A stretch of DNA of 64,000 bases from an uncultured Chloroflexota bacterium (GTDB taxonomy: Bacteria > Chloroflexota > Anaerolineae > Anaerolineales > Anaerolineaceae). Shown here piece by piece: positions 20,688-30,029 of the stretch (its first letter is position 1; the number at the start of each line of letters is the position of its first letter). Position numbers and translations under genes: made by a program. The notes beneath the pieces were generated by a model. That model was not told the DNA's origin. It saw only the letters and a list, made by a program, of their open reading frames with translations, and searched no databases. The stretch covers positions 88,610-152,609 of the forward strand of contig CADATZ010000010.1 in the NCBI GenBank assembly GCA_902791025.1, written 5' to 3'.

Positions 20688-21890
20688 ATGAATTTTGTTT
20701 TTATCTCTCCGCAATTTCCGCAGACCTATTGGCTGTTCTGCGATCGTTTGAAGAAAAACGGCGTCAATGTCCTCGGTATCGGGGATTCCGACTATGACAG
20801 TCTGGACTGGAACCTGAAAAACGCACTGACCGAGTATTACAAAGTCGATAACCTCGGGGATTATGATCAGGTCTTCCGCGCTGTGGCCTACTTCTCTTAC
20901 CGTTACGGGAAAATCGACTGGGTGGAATCTAACAATGAATACTGGCTGGAGCAGGACGCTCAGCTGCGTACGGATTTCCATATCACGACCGGCGTTCAGG
21001 CGAGTGAGATCGGTGAATGGAAACGTAAATCTTCCATGAAGCCGCATTATGCTGCCGCGGGGATCCCAACTGCCCGCTGCCATCACGTCAGCACCATCCG
21101 CGCCGCGAAAATGTTCATCACCAAAAACGGCGGCTATCCGATGATCGCCAAACCGGATGTCGGTGTGGGTGCCGCCAATACCTGGAAACTGGAAAACGAG
21201 AATGATCTGAAAGAATTCTTTAAAATCAAGCCGGATGTCCCGTACCTGATCGAGGAATTCGTGGAAGGCAACATCTTCTCCTACGACGCAATTGTTGATT
21301 CGCACTGTGAACCGCTGTACGAGTCCATGACCTCCTGGCCGCCTTCTATTGCGGATATTGTCAACAAGGACCTGGATCTCGGTTATTTCACCGGTGCTGC
21401 GGTACCCACGAAACTGAAGAAACTGGGTCGTGCCGCGCTGAAATCTTTCAACGTCCGCAGCCGTTTTGTCCACATGGAATTCTTTAAGATGACAAAGGAT
21501 CGCGAAGGTCTGGGTGAAGTGGGTGACTATGTCGGACTGGAAGTCAACATGCGCCCTGCCGGCGGCGAGACTCCGGATATGATGAATTACGCCCATTCGA
21601 CAGATGTGTTCCAGATCTGGGCGGATATGGTCGTTTATGACAAGCGCGTCCTGCCGGAAAGCGAAGACCATCACTGGTGTGTCTATGCCGGGCGGAAGGA
21701 ATACCTTTTCGAATATGAGCACTCCCATGAGGAGATCATGGAAAAGTATGGCGACCGTATTGTTTTGTTCCAGCACCGTCCGGAAGTCACCTGGGCGACC
21801 ATGGGGAATGTCAGCTATATCGCCCATGCGTATAGCGAAAAAGAAGTTTACGAGTTTATGCGCTTTGTCCAGGCACGGAAGGAGCATTAA
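20688..21890 (+). CDS. ATP-grasp domain protein (carboxylate-amine ligase-like)
   Basis: About 400 residues. The start chosen is ATG 20688 (MNFVFISPQF), with AGGAA seven bases upstream; an in-frame ATG at 20655 overlaps the -10 box and is unlikely. The N-terminal third looks like a Rossmann-like pre-ATP-grasp domain. From about residue 110 the ATP-grasp fold is recognisable: KPHYAAAGIPTARCHHV, the nucleotide-binding strand GGYPMIAKPDVGVGAANT, the hinge PYLIEEFVEGNIFSYDAIV, and metal-site residues in GLEVNMRPAGGETPDM. Such enzymes join a carboxylate to an amine or thiol through an acyl phosphate; the substrate cannot be read from the sequence. The stop codon overlaps the ATG of the following esterase, so the two are probably translated together and may act on the same molecule. 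Confidence 0.8.
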   Translation: MNFVFISPQFPQTYWLFCDRLKKNGVNVLGIGDSDYDSLDWNLKNALTEYYKVDNLGDYDQVFRAVAYFSYRYGKIDWVESNNEYWLEQDAQLRTDFHITTGVQASEIGEWKRKSSMKPHYAAAGIPTARCHHVSTIRAAKMFITKNGGYPMIAKPDVGVGAANTWKLENENDLKEFFKIKPDVPYLIEEFVEGNIFSYDAIVDSHCEPLYESMTSWPPSIADIVNKDLDLGYFTGAAVPTKLKKLGRAALKSFNVRSRFVHMEFFKMTKDREGLGEVGDYVGLEVNMRPAGGETPDMMNYAHSTDVFQIWADMVVYDKRVLPESEDHHWCVYAGRKEYLFEYEHSHEEIMEKYGDRIVLFQHRPEVTWATMGNVSYIAHAYSEKEVYEFMRFVQARKEH

Positions 21891-22651
21891 TGAGAGAAGA
21901 ATATCCGGTTCGGTACAGCAAAAACCTCGGACGTGACATGATGTGCGCGGTGTTCCGTGCGGATACCCCTTCTGATATTGACCGCTCCAAGGTCTGCCTG
22001 GCGTTCCCACCGCAGAGCGGACGTTATTATGATTTCAAAAATTTCGAGATGGTGGAGTGTGCCCGTCCCTGGATCGAATCCGGTCAGATGTTTTTGATCT
22101 GTGTGGATGGTATTGACTGGGAAACCTGGGATGCGCAGGGCGATCCGAGGGCACGGATCGAGCTGCAGGAGCTCTGGTTCCATTATGTAGTGGATGAGCT
22201 GCTGCCGGAGTATACCGGTGATGGCAAAAAAGCCATGACGACAGGCTGCTCCATGGGCGCGACGCATGCGGCGAATTTCTTCTTCCGCCGCCCAGACCTC
22301 TTTGACGGTCTGGTGGGGCTGAGCGGGGTCTATAATGCGCAGGCCTTTTTCCATGAATACTGCGACGACCTGGTCTACGCCAATTCACCGATCCATTTTC
22401 TGCCCAATATGCCGCTTGATCATCCCTGGATGAAGCTCTATGCCGAAAGTCAGATCATCACCTGTGTCGGTCAGGGCGCCTGGGAGGATGAGCTGCTGGC
22501 AAGCACCCGCGAGCTGGACGCCATCATGACGGAAAAGGGCATTCCGCACTGGTCCGACTACTGGGGCTGGGATGTCAACCACGACTGGCCCTGGTGGCGC
22601 AAGCAGCTGCCATATTTCCTCGATCATCTGTCAAAAAAAGGGTACCTTTAA
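21890..22651 (+). CDS. Alpha/beta-hydrolase fold esterase
   Basis: 253 residues, starting at an ATG that shares one base with the upstream TAA, which indicates translational coupling to the ATP-grasp gene. The nucleophile elbow is TTGCSMGATHA with Ser121 in the G-x-S-x-G position. His231 in DVNHDWPWW is a good candidate for the catalytic His, and an acidic residue near 199-200 (GAWED) could complete the triad. No signal peptide is present, so it should act in the cytoplasm. It resembles the putative tannase/feruloyl-esterase-like D family of cytoplasmic esterases; the substrate is unknown. The stop codon lies in the loop of the terminator that follows. Confidence 0.75.
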   Translation: MREEYPVRYSKNLGRDMMCAVFRADTPSDIDRSKVCLAFPPQSGRYYDFKNFEMVECARPWIESGQMFLICVDGIDWETWDAQGDPRARIELQELWFHYVVDELLPEYTGDGKKAMTTGCSMGATHAANFFFRRPDLFDGLVGLSGVYNAQAFFHEYCDDLVYANSPIHFLPNMPLDHPWMKLYAESQIITCVGQGAWEDELLASTRELDAIMTEKGIPHWSDYWGWDVNHDWPWWRKQLPYFLDHLSKKGYL

Positions 22652-22665
22652 CGGCACCCTTTTTT
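22634..22665 (+). terminator. Terminator after the esterase
   Basis: An A-run and GGGTACC (22640-22646) pair with GGCACCC and a T-run (22653-22665), with one A:C mismatch. The esterase TAA (22649-22651) lies in the loop. With A and T tracts on both sides it could work in both directions. Confidence 0.75.
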
Positions 22666-22825
22666 AACGAAATGCTGGAGCCGCGAATAATGTCTGCCTG
22701 TATGACCCGTATAATGACAAAATAAATCACTGTTACAGGAGCTTCGCCAGTAAAAAACTGTCCACGCGTGCTTGATTCTGTTTATATGCTAATGTTTTTT
22801 TGTATAAAAATGTCTGTATTCTATA

Positions 22826-22853
22826 TTGACTTTGGTTAAAGACCCGATAAAAT
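22826..22853 (+). promoter_or_regulatory. Putative promoter of the uxa genes
   Basis: TTGACT (22826-22831) and TAAAAT (22848-22853) are separated by 16 bases in an AT-rich stretch upstream of uxaB. Downstream, in the leader, is a 13-base palindrome, GCCGTTTAACGGC (22877-22889), which could be an operator. The rest of the gap 22666-22825 shows no gene. Confidence 0.45.
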
Positions 22854-22904
22854 TTATTTAATAATGGATAAATGCCGCCGTTTAACGGCAGAATGGAAAA
22901 GCTC

Positions 22905-24323
22905 ATGAATATTGATGATTTAATGGCTCCCGGCAAGCATCCCATTCGGGTCGCTCAGTTCGGTACCGGTAATTTCCTTCGGGCCTTCACCGATTATATG
23001 ATCGATGTGGCAAATGAAGCAGGCGTTTTTGACGGCGATGTCGTGATGGTCAAGCAGGTCCCCGGGTCGGGACCGGACCGGCTGGCTGCCCAGGGTGGTC
23101 AGTATCACGTGATCCTGCAGGGTAAGCAGGACGGGAAGATCGTCGATGAAGTTCGTACTGTCACTGCCGTCCGCGGCACAGTCAATCCTTATACTGATTA
23201 TGAAGCCTATCAGGCACTTGCCCGGCTGGATACGCTGCGTTTTCTGGTGTCCAACACTACCGAAGCCGGTATCGTTTATGACGAAACCGACAAATTTGAT
23301 GCTCTCCCCGCCGCTACATATCCGGGACGTCTGGTCCAGTTCCTGTATGAACGATGGCAGGCCTTCAATGGCGACCCCGAAAAGGGGCTTATCATCCTCC
23401 CTGTGGAATTGATCGAAGATAACGGGAAAGCGCTCAAAGCGTGCTGCATGAAATTCATTGACCTCTGGAAGCTTGATGAGGCTTTCAAAAAATGGGTCGA
23501 AGAAGCCAATATCTTCACATCCACTCTGGTGGACCGCATTGTCTCCGGCAAGAGCCAGTCGATGAGCGAAAAATTTCCTGAAGACAGCATGTATGTCGTG
23601 GCGGAGCCCTTTGGTTTGTGGATCATCGCTTCCGATAAGGATATCTCCGGCGAATTCACGCTCGCTAAGGCCGGTATCCCGGTGATTTTCACCGATGATC
23701 TGAAGCCTTTCCGTGAACGTAAGGTGCGCGTGCTCAACGGTACACATACCGCGATGGCGATGATCTCCTACCTCTGCGGTGTGGATATCGTCGCGGATGC
23801 TATGGCGGATGCGCTCCTGCGGAAATATATTGACTATGTGAGTTACGAAGAACTGGCACCGGCTGTGCCGCAGCCTATCGAGGAGACCCGCGAATTCGCC
23901 GATGAGGTGATGGAGCGTTTTGAGAACCCCTTCCTCAATCATAAGCTGCTGGATATCTCCTTGAACTCCGTTTCCAAATGGCGTGCCCGTGACCTGCCGA
24001 CGGTCTGTGATACCCTGGCTGCCGGGAAGAATCCAAAGGTGCTGGTTTTCTCTCTCGCCGCGTTGCTGGCGTTTGATACCATTGCTGAGGATAAGGATGG
24101 TCAATATTACGGGAAACGCCCGGATGGCAGTCTTTATCCGATTCGTGAAGACCGCAAGGTTGTTGAAGCTGTACAGGTGAAAAGCGAAGATGATGTGAAG
24201 CGTATCCTTTCCGATGAAAGTTTGTGGGGAACTGACCTGAGTGGATTGAGCAAACAGGTTTATGCATCCCTGACTGCGATCCGTCAGGATCCTCGTGCCG
24301 CTGTTGAAGCACTCTTAGCATAA
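22905..24323 (+). CDS. uxaB: Tagaturonate reductase (altronate oxidoreductase)
   Basis: 472 residues from ATG 22905 (MNIDDLMAPG); an in-frame ATG 33 bases earlier is less likely. This is a long-chain mannitol dehydrogenase family enzyme. The N-terminal Rossmann motif is VAQFGTGNFLRAF (residues 17-29), and the catalytic signature is K273-V-R-V-L-N278-G-T-H281, the K-x4-N-x2-H pattern of the family. It reduces D-tagaturonate to D-altronate with NADH in the cytoplasm. Fructuronate reductase (UxuB) is the alternative, but the uxaA next door favours UxaB. The length matches the family (about 480). First gene of uxaB-uxaA-uxaC. Confidence 0.88.
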   Translation: MNIDDLMAPGKHPIRVAQFGTGNFLRAFTDYMIDVANEAGVFDGDVVMVKQVPGSGPDRLAAQGGQYHVILQGKQDGKIVDEVRTVTAVRGTVNPYTDYEAYQALARLDTLRFLVSNTTEAGIVYDETDKFDALPAATYPGRLVQFLYERWQAFNGDPEKGLIILPVELIEDNGKALKACCMKFIDLWKLDEAFKKWVEEANIFTSTLVDRIVSGKSQSMSEKFPEDSMYVVAEPFGLWIIASDKDISGEFTLAKAGIPVIFTDDLKPFRERKVRVLNGTHTAMAMISYLCGVDIVADAMADALLRKYIDYVSYEELAPAVPQPIEETREFADEVMERFENPFLNHKLLDISLNSVSKWRARDLPTVCDTLAAGKNPKVLVFSLAALLAFDTIAEDKDGQYYGKRPDGSLYPIREDRKVVEAVQVKSEDDVKRILSDESLWGTDLSGLSKQVYASLTAIRQDPRAAVEALLA

Positions 24324-24378
24324 CGAAGCACTCGGGCCGGTTAACTGATGCCGCGTCCTGGATAATTAGAGAATTATT

Positions 24379-25863
24379 ATGAAAAATTTTATCCGAATTC
24401 ATGAAAATGACAATGTAGCGGTCGCGCTTCAGCCCGTTGGAGCCGGAACAGCGGTCGATTTGGAAGGTTATTCTGTCGTCAGCAAAGAGGAGATCCCTGC
24501 CGGTCATAAAATCGCGCTTGTTGATATTCCTGAGGGCGTGGACATCATCAAATATGGCTTCCCGATCGGCCATGCCAAGGTGGATATTCATGCCGGGGAA
24601 CATGTCCACACACATAATGTGAAATCCAACCTTTCCGGATTGAAAGAGTATAGCTATCACCCGGTAGCCGGCAGTGACCGGGTGGAAGAACCGCAGACCT
24701 TTATGGGCTATGTCCGTCCGGATGGCAGTGTTGGAATCCGCAATGAAGTCTGGATCATCCCGACAGTCGGATGTGTGAATGGTATTGCCGAGGCGATCGA
24801 AGATAACGCAAAAGCCATGATGCCCGAGGGCGTGACCCGTGTTTGCGCTTATACACATCCCTATGGCTGTTCCCAGTTAGGTGGTGACCATCTGATGACG
24901 CAGAAAGCGCTCTGTGGATTGATTCGCCACCCGAATGCGGGCGGTGTTTTGGTTCTTGGTTTGGGATGTGAAAATAACCAGATCGATGACCTGAAGCAGG
25001 TTTTGGGTGAATATGATCCGAATCGGGTGAAATTCCTCGTCTGCCAGCAGGTCGCTGATGAGATCACCGATGGTACCGCTATCGTCAAAGAACTGATGAA
25101 TTATGCCGCTTCTTTCAAGCGGGAACCGGTCTCCACATCCAAGTTGATTGTCGGGTTGAAATGCGGTGGTTCGGATGGATTCTCCGGAATTACCGCCAAC
25201 CCACTGCTGGGCTCTTTTGCGGAAAAGCTTTCCGCGCAGGGCGGTGCGGTGATGCTCACCGAAGTTCCGGAAATGTTCGGTGCGGAAACCATGTTGATGG
25301 ACCGGGCAGAGAATGAGGAAATCTTTGAAAAGACCGTTTCGCTCATCAATGACTTCAAGGAATACTTCATGCGCTATGGCGAAAAGATCAACGAAAATCC
25401 TTCTCCCGGCAATAAAAAAGGAGGGATCACCACGCTTGAAGACAAATCTCTCGGCTGTGTGCAGAAGGGCGGACGGCTCACCGTGCGCGACGTGCTGCGC
25501 TACGGTGATAAGGTGAAGGTGCCCGGCTTGAGCCTGCTGCAATCGCCCGGAAATGATCTGGTTGCCGCGACCGGTCTGGCCATCAGCGGAGCGCAGCTGA
25601 TCCTTTTCACTACCGGACGCGGAACACCCTTCGGCTGCCCGGTTCCAACGGCGAAAGTCTCCACACAGTCTGATATCGCTGCGCGTAAGAAGAACTGGAT
25701 CGATTTCAATGCCGGCAAGCTGCTGGAGGGGGAACCGATGTCTGAGCTGACGGAAGAGCTTTTCGCTTATGTGTTGAAAATCGCTTCCGGTGAGGCCTGT
25801 CCCGCCAGTGAAGCGTTGAGTAAGAAGAATTTAGCCATCTTCAAGGATGGAGTCACATTATAA
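24379..25863 (+). CDS. uxaA: Altronate dehydratase
   Basis: 494 residues, the usual UxaA length. An N-terminal SAF domain (about residues 1-90, starting MKNFIRIHENDNVAVAL) is followed by the catalytic UxaA domain with conserved cysteine- and glycine-rich motifs: YTHPYGCSQLGGDH, GLGCENNQ, GLKCGGSDGFSG and TTGRGTPFGCPVP. It removes water from D-altronate to give 2-keto-3-deoxy-D-gluconate in the cytoplasm; known members are Fe2+-dependent. The ribosome binding site is weak (AGAG before the ATG), and the gap to uxaB is only 55 bases with no terminator, so the two are likely co-transcribed. Confidence 0.92.
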   Translation: MKNFIRIHENDNVAVALQPVGAGTAVDLEGYSVVSKEEIPAGHKIALVDIPEGVDIIKYGFPIGHAKVDIHAGEHVHTHNVKSNLSGLKEYSYHPVAGSDRVEEPQTFMGYVRPDGSVGIRNEVWIIPTVGCVNGIAEAIEDNAKAMMPEGVTRVCAYTHPYGCSQLGGDHLMTQKALCGLIRHPNAGGVLVLGLGCENNQIDDLKQVLGEYDPNRVKFLVCQQVADEITDGTAIVKELMNYAASFKREPVSTSKLIVGLKCGGSDGFSGITANPLLGSFAEKLSAQGGAVMLTEVPEMFGAETMLMDRAENEEIFEKTVSLINDFKEYFMRYGEKINENPSPGNKKGGITTLEDKSLGCVQKGGRLTVRDVLRYGDKVKVPGLSLLQSPGNDLVAATGLAISGAQLILFTTGRGTPFGCPVPTAKVSTQSDIAARKKNWIDFNAGKLLEGEPMSELTEELFAYVLKIASGEACPASEALSKKNLAIFKDGVTL

Positions 25864-25910
25864 TGAAGAATTTTGAATGAAGAATGAAGAATCAGACAGG
25901 AGTAAAAACG

Positions 25911-27344
25911 ATGAAACCCTTTATGGATAAAGATTTCCTTCTGGAAACCGAGACCGCGAAGCATTTGTTCCATGATTATGCTGAAAGCCAGCCGCTGGTA
26001 GACTATCACTGCCACATCAGCCCGCAGGAGATTTATGAAGATCGCCGCTTCAACAACATTTGCGAGGTCTGGCTGGGCGGCAAGATGCCCGATGGCAGCT
26101 ACTTCGGAGACCACTACAAATGGCGTGTGATGCGTTCCAACGGCGTCAGCGAGGATTACGTCACCGGAGACAAACCGGATTATGAACGATTCCTGAAATT
26201 CGTTGAAGCACTGGAAATGGCCATCGGCAATCCGATGTATCACTGGTGCAATATGGAGCTGCACAAATTCTTTGGCTATGAAAAACCGCTGACCCTTGAA
26301 AACGCTAAAGAGGCATGGGATTTCTGCAATGACAAGCTGCAGCACGATCCGGACCTGACCGTTCGCGGGATCATCAAAAAGTCCAACGTCGCTATGATCG
26401 GCACTACAGACGATCCGGTGGATTCCCTCGAATGGCACAAGAAGATCGCAGCGGATCCGACGATCACTGTCAAGGTCTGCCCGTCTTTCCGCCCCGACAA
26501 AGCCATCAACATCAACAAGCCCGGTTTTGCTGAATACATGAAGAAGCTGGCTGCTTCCGTCGGGAAAGAAAGCCTGGTGAAGATCACAGATGTCTTTGAC
26601 GCGCTGACCGAACGGCTTGAATATTTTGCTTCCCTCGGCTGCCGCGCGTCCGATCATGGATTGGATTATATCCCCTTCCGCCCGACGGATGAGAGCGAAG
26701 TCAATGCCATTTATCAGAAAGTGATGAAGGGCGGCGCGGTCAGCAAGGAAGAAGCGGAAAAGTATCAGACCGCGATCCTGCTTTATCTTGGAAAAGAATA
26801 TCATCGCCTGAACATCGCCATGCAGCTGCATTATTCCTGCAAGCGCAATGCCAATGCCCGCATGTACAGACAGCTTGGTCCTGATACCGGATTTGACATG
26901 ATCTCCCAGAACAGCTGCGGCGGCGATATCGCCGATCTGCTTTCTGCATTGGATGAGAATGGCGAATGTCCGAAGACCATCCTGTATTCTCTGAATTCTA
27001 CCGATTTTGACCAGCTGGGCACCCTGCTTGGCTGCTTCCAGTCCGATGAGATGATCGGTAAAATGCAGCTTGGTTCAGCCTGGTGGTTCCTCGATACCAA
27101 ATCCGGTATGGAAGCACAGATGCGTTCCTTCGCGAACCTGAGCCTGATCGGAAACTTCGTCGGGATGCTCACGGATTCCCGCTCCTTCCTTTCCTATGCA
27201 CGGCATGATTATTTCCGCCGTATCTTCTGCAACCTGGTCGGGAACTGGGTTGAAAATGGCGAATATCCGAACATCGACGCCAGTCTGAAAAAGATCGTCG
27301 AAGGTGTTTCTTATAAGAACGCGGAACGGTATTTCAATCTCTAA
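25911..27344 (+). CDS. uxaC: Glucuronate (uronate) isomerase
   Basis: 477 residues. The start chosen is ATG 25911 (MKPFMDKDFL), preceded eight bases upstream by AGGAG (25898-25902); an earlier in-frame ATG at 25884 has no such site. This is an amidohydrolase-fold isomerase with the metal motif VDYHCHIS (His33, His35). Other typical UxaC stretches are KWRVMRSNGV, MIGTTDDPVDSLEWH and SWWFLDTKSGMEAQM. It converts D-galacturonate to D-tagaturonate and D-glucuronate to D-fructuronate, the first step before UxaB and UxaA. Only 47 bases separate it from uxaA. A strong terminator follows. Confidence 0.93.
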   Translation: MKPFMDKDFLLETETAKHLFHDYAESQPLVDYHCHISPQEIYEDRRFNNICEVWLGGKMPDGSYFGDHYKWRVMRSNGVSEDYVTGDKPDYERFLKFVEALEMAIGNPMYHWCNMELHKFFGYEKPLTLENAKEAWDFCNDKLQHDPDLTVRGIIKKSNVAMIGTTDDPVDSLEWHKKIAADPTITVKVCPSFRPDKAININKPGFAEYMKKLAASVGKESLVKITDVFDALTERLEYFASLGCRASDHGLDYIPFRPTDESEVNAIYQKVMKGGAVSKEEAEKYQTAILLYLGKEYHRLNIAMQLHYSCKRNANARMYRQLGPDTGFDMISQNSCGGDIADLLSALDENGECPKTILYSLNSTDFDQLGTLLGCFQSDEMIGKMQLGSAWWFLDTKSGMEAQMRSFANLSLIGNFVGMLTDSRSFLSYARHDYFRRIFCNLVGNWVENGEYPNIDASLKKIVEGVSYKNAERYFNL

Positions 27345-27362
27345 TATCAAACAATCTGAGAC

Positions 27363-27417
27363 AGGTACAGTCTTCTTTCTGCCGCATACCCGGTACAAGA
27401 AGACTGTACCTTTGTTT
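27363..27417 (+). terminator. Terminator of the uxaBAC operon
   Basis: A perfect 15-base-pair stem, AGGTACAGTCTTCTT (27363-27377) with AAGAAGACTGTACCT (27397-27411), followed by TTGTTTT. Confidence 0.92.
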
Positions 27418-27467
27418 TACAGCCGGAAATACTGACCGGACCGATCCGAACAGTTTGCGCTAAATTA

Positions 27468-27476
27468 TGATAGAAT
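27468..27476 (+). promoter_or_regulatory. Extended -10 promoter of the AAA/PD-(D/E)XK gene
   Basis: TGATAGAAT is a TGn-extended -10 element. The same core with similar flanks recurs at 32760-32768 upstream of the subtilase gene, suggesting a common promoter type here. No clear -35 box is seen. Confidence 0.4.
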
Positions 27477-27494
27477 GAAATTGGAGGATTTTCT

Positions 27495-29096
27495 ATGGGC
27501 ACTTATCTAAATCCGGGAAATGACAGCTTTGCAAAAATCATACAAAAAAAATATGTTGATAAAACCGGACTGATAGGGTTGATCAACTCATCTATTGATA
27601 CAACCGATAATTTGATTTGTGTCAGTCGTCCTCGTCGATTTGGAAAGTCCTATGCTGCGCAAATGCTTTGCGCGTATTATGACAAAACTTGTGATTCCAA
27701 CGGGATTTTTTCAAAATATTTAATTTCCAGTGATAGTTCCTATATAAATCACATTAATAAATATGACGTGATTTATCTGGATATGACAGGAATCAAACCC
27801 TATACACAAAAATATAAAACTCTTGTTCCTTTCCTAATAAAAATTATCAGCGAGGAGATACAAAAACAGTATTCTCAAGTCAACATTCGAGAAGATTTAT
27901 CTTCAACTCTGGTTGATACCGTTGAAACAACCGGGAATAAGTTTATCATCATTATTGATGAATGGGATGCCCCCATCAGAGAAAATCCGGCGATACAGGA
28001 AGATTATCTTGAATTTTTACGTTCATTATTCAAAAACAGCGGAACAACATCAAGAATTTTTGCCGCTGCTTATATGACAGGGATTCTTCCTATCAAAAAG
28101 GATGCTTCCCAATCTGCAATTTCTGATTTTCGGGAATATACGATCCTTGATCCCCGGGAATATTCGGAGTATGTCGGTTTTACAGAAGAGGAAGTCCGGC
28201 ATTTGTGTGAGCAGAAGAATCGAAGTTTTACCAAAATAAAAAGATGGTATGACGGTTATACCGTGGGCGAAAAACATTCCATCTATAATCCATATTCGGT
28301 GATGTGTGCATTGGAAAGCGGAAAGTACACTTCATATTGGAAGAATACATCCGCGGTAGAATCTTTGCTGACCTATATTGATATGGATGAGGACGGTCTG
28401 CAGCAGGATGTTGCCAAACTGATCGCCGGAGAGAAAATCGAGGTCGATCCGTATTTCTTCCAAAATGATATTGAGACTTTCAGAAGTAAAGATGACGTTC
28501 TGACATTACTGATCCATCTGGGATATCTGACTTATGAAGAGGTTGAGGATTCCTATGGCGATGAAGATATTTATACAGGTTATGCGTGGATCCCGAATGA
28601 AGAGATTCGTACGGAATTTGAGAAAATTCTGAGGAAATCCAGTCATAAACAACTCATTGAACTGGTAAAAAGATCCGATCAGCTTTTGAAAGATACGATT
28701 GACGGAAATGAAGCCTCTGTCGCAGCAGCATTTGAGGATGTCAGAGATCTGTCTTACGCACCGACCTATTACAATGATGAGCAGAGTCTCCGATATGCTG
28801 TCAAAATGGCATACATTTCCAGTATTGATCAATACGCAAGAGTTGAAGAGTTGCCTTCCGGTCATGGTATTGCCGATGTGGTTTTTATTCCGAAAAGAAG
28901 ATCTCCGCTCCCGGCAATGATCGTTGAATTGAAATGGAATAAACCGGCAGAAGGTGCGATCGATCAAATTAAAAACAGAAATTATCCTGCCATTCTGAAA
29001 GACTATGGCGGAGATATCCTTCTGGTTGGTGTTACTTATGATGAACATTCAAAACAGCACACCTGTCAGATTGAAAGGATTTCTGTAAAATTATAA
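27495..29096 (+). CDS. AAA-ATPase-like / PD-(D/E)XK nuclease-like protein
   Basis: 533 residues, ATG preceded by GGAGG. The N-terminal half is the AAA-ATPase_like family (PF09820 type): a conserved start YLNPGNDSF, a P-loop variant SRPRRFGKSY (about residues 44-53) and a Walker B strand FIIIIDEWDAPIRE. The C-terminal domain is PDDEXK_9-like (PF08011 type), with GIADVVFIPKRR giving the Asp and MIVELKWN the E-x-K of the nuclease core. Such proteins occur in many copies in gut anaerobes; their job is not established, though defence or mobile-element roles have been suggested. The gene is more AT-rich than the uxa operon and stands alone between terminators, consistent with acquisition. Confidence 0.82.
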   Translation: MGTYLNPGNDSFAKIIQKKYVDKTGLIGLINSSIDTTDNLICVSRPRRFGKSYAAQMLCAYYDKTCDSNGIFSKYLISSDSSYINHINKYDVIYLDMTGIKPYTQKYKTLVPFLIKIISEEIQKQYSQVNIREDLSSTLVDTVETTGNKFIIIIDEWDAPIRENPAIQEDYLEFLRSLFKNSGTTSRIFAAAYMTGILPIKKDASQSAISDFREYTILDPREYSEYVGFTEEEVRHLCEQKNRSFTKIKRWYDGYTVGEKHSIYNPYSVMCALESGKYTSYWKNTSAVESLLTYIDMDEDGLQQDVAKLIAGEKIEVDPYFFQNDIETFRSKDDVLTLLIHLGYLTYEEVEDSYGDEDIYTGYAWIPNEEIRTEFEKILRKSSHKQLIELVKRSDQLLKDTIDGNEASVAAAFEDVRDLSYAPTYYNDEQSLRYAVKMAYISSIDQYARVEELPSGHGIADVVFIPKRRSPLPAMIVELKWNKPAEGAIDQIKNRNYPAILKDYGGDILLVGVTYDEHSKQHTCQIERISVKL

Positions 29097-29114
29097 AGTA
29101 TTGGTAAATGTTAA

Positions 29115-29140
29115 AAGGGACCTTCCGGGGGCCCTTATTT
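29115..29140 (+). terminator. Weak terminator after the AAA-ATPase gene
   Basis: AAGGGACC and GGGGGCCCTT can form an imperfect hairpin followed by ATTTGTT. It lies between the stop at 29096 and the start at 29167. Confidence 0.5.
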
Positions 29141-29166
29141 GTTAATTGATAACTACCGGAGGCATA

Positions 29167-30024
29167 ATGTTACAAATCGGTATTCGACTTCATGACGTGA
29201 ACAGCGGACTTTCAGATGAACTGCAAACACTGGAAGCACGGGCGGAAAAAGCACAGCAGGAAGGATTCTGCTGTGTGCATCTGGCTCCGCAGAAGGTCAT
29301 CAAAGGCATGACCTATGATCCAGCTGCAATGACAGAGGGGCTGGGTGTTTATTTCAAACGGGTCTTTGGTAAATATGACCTGGATATCGCGGTGCTTGGC
29401 TGCTATTTGAACCTAGCCCATCCGGATGAAAATAAACTGCGGGAGATCAAAGAGAAGTATTACGGCAATATGCGTGTAGCCTCACTCTGCGGTGCTTCCA
29501 TGGTCGGGACCGAGACCGGTGCACCGAACGCGGAATACAAGCTGGACCCTAATACACACACGGAAGAGGCACTGAACATCTTTATGCACAACCTGGAAGA
29601 TGTGATAACGGCAGCTGAAGATTATGGGGTTACGATGGCAATTGAGCCGGTATGGAACCATATCGTCTACAATCCAAAACGGGCATTACAGGTCATCAAT
29701 AGCATGGGCAGCCGCAATCTGCGCATCATCTTTGACCCGGTGAATCTGCTTTGCATGGAAAACGCAGATGACCGCGAAAACGTCTTCGCGGAAGCCATGG
29801 ACCTGCTCGGTGACCACATCGCCATGATGCATATCAAGGACTTTGTCCGTAAAGATGGCAAGCTGGTGAGCGTTGCCGCCGGTACCGGAGAGATGGATTA
29901 TACCAATATCATCCGCTATCTGAAAGCACGCAAGCCTTTCATCCAGGTTTCTCTGGAAAACACCTGCAATGACAATGCTGTCGCCTCCCGTGAATTGATC
30001 GAGCGGGTATTTAACGAGGCATAG
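29167..30024 (+). CDS. Xylose isomerase-like TIM-barrel sugar isomerase/epimerase
   Basis: 285 residues. The start chosen is ATG 29167 (MLQIGIRLHD), with GGAGG at 29158-29162. It belongs to the AP endonuclease 2/xylose isomerase-like TIM-barrel family. The expected metal ligands are all visible: Glu160 in MAIEPVW, Asp190 in IFDPVN, His222 in MMHIKDF and Glu264 in VSLENT. Relatives include hydroxypyruvate isomerase, ketose 3-epimerases and inosose dehydratases. The exact substrate cannot be set from sequence; proximity to the uxa operon suggests a sugar or sugar acid. No signal peptide. The gene is followed after five bases by a truncated P-loop ATPase gene. Confidence 0.78.
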   Translation: MLQIGIRLHDVNSGLSDELQTLEARAEKAQQEGFCCVHLAPQKVIKGMTYDPAAMTEGLGVYFKRVFGKYDLDIAVLGCYLNLAHPDENKLREIKEKYYGNMRVASLCGASMVGTETGAPNAEYKLDPNTHTEEALNIFMHNLEDVITAAEDYGVTMAIEPVWNHIVYNPKRALQVINSMGSRNLRIIFDPVNLLCMENADDRENVFAEAMDLLGDHIAMMHIKDFVRKDGKLVSVAAGTGEMDYTNIIRYLKARKPFIQVSLENTCNDNAVASRELIERVFNEA

Positions 30025-30029
30025 AAACG

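Noticed and set aside
19482..22010. 842-codon minus-strand frame crossing the end of the giant gene and the ATP-grasp gene
   Set aside because: It runs through the strong terminator and promoter at 20.6 kb and lies opposite two well-supported genes; the translation has no recognisable domain.
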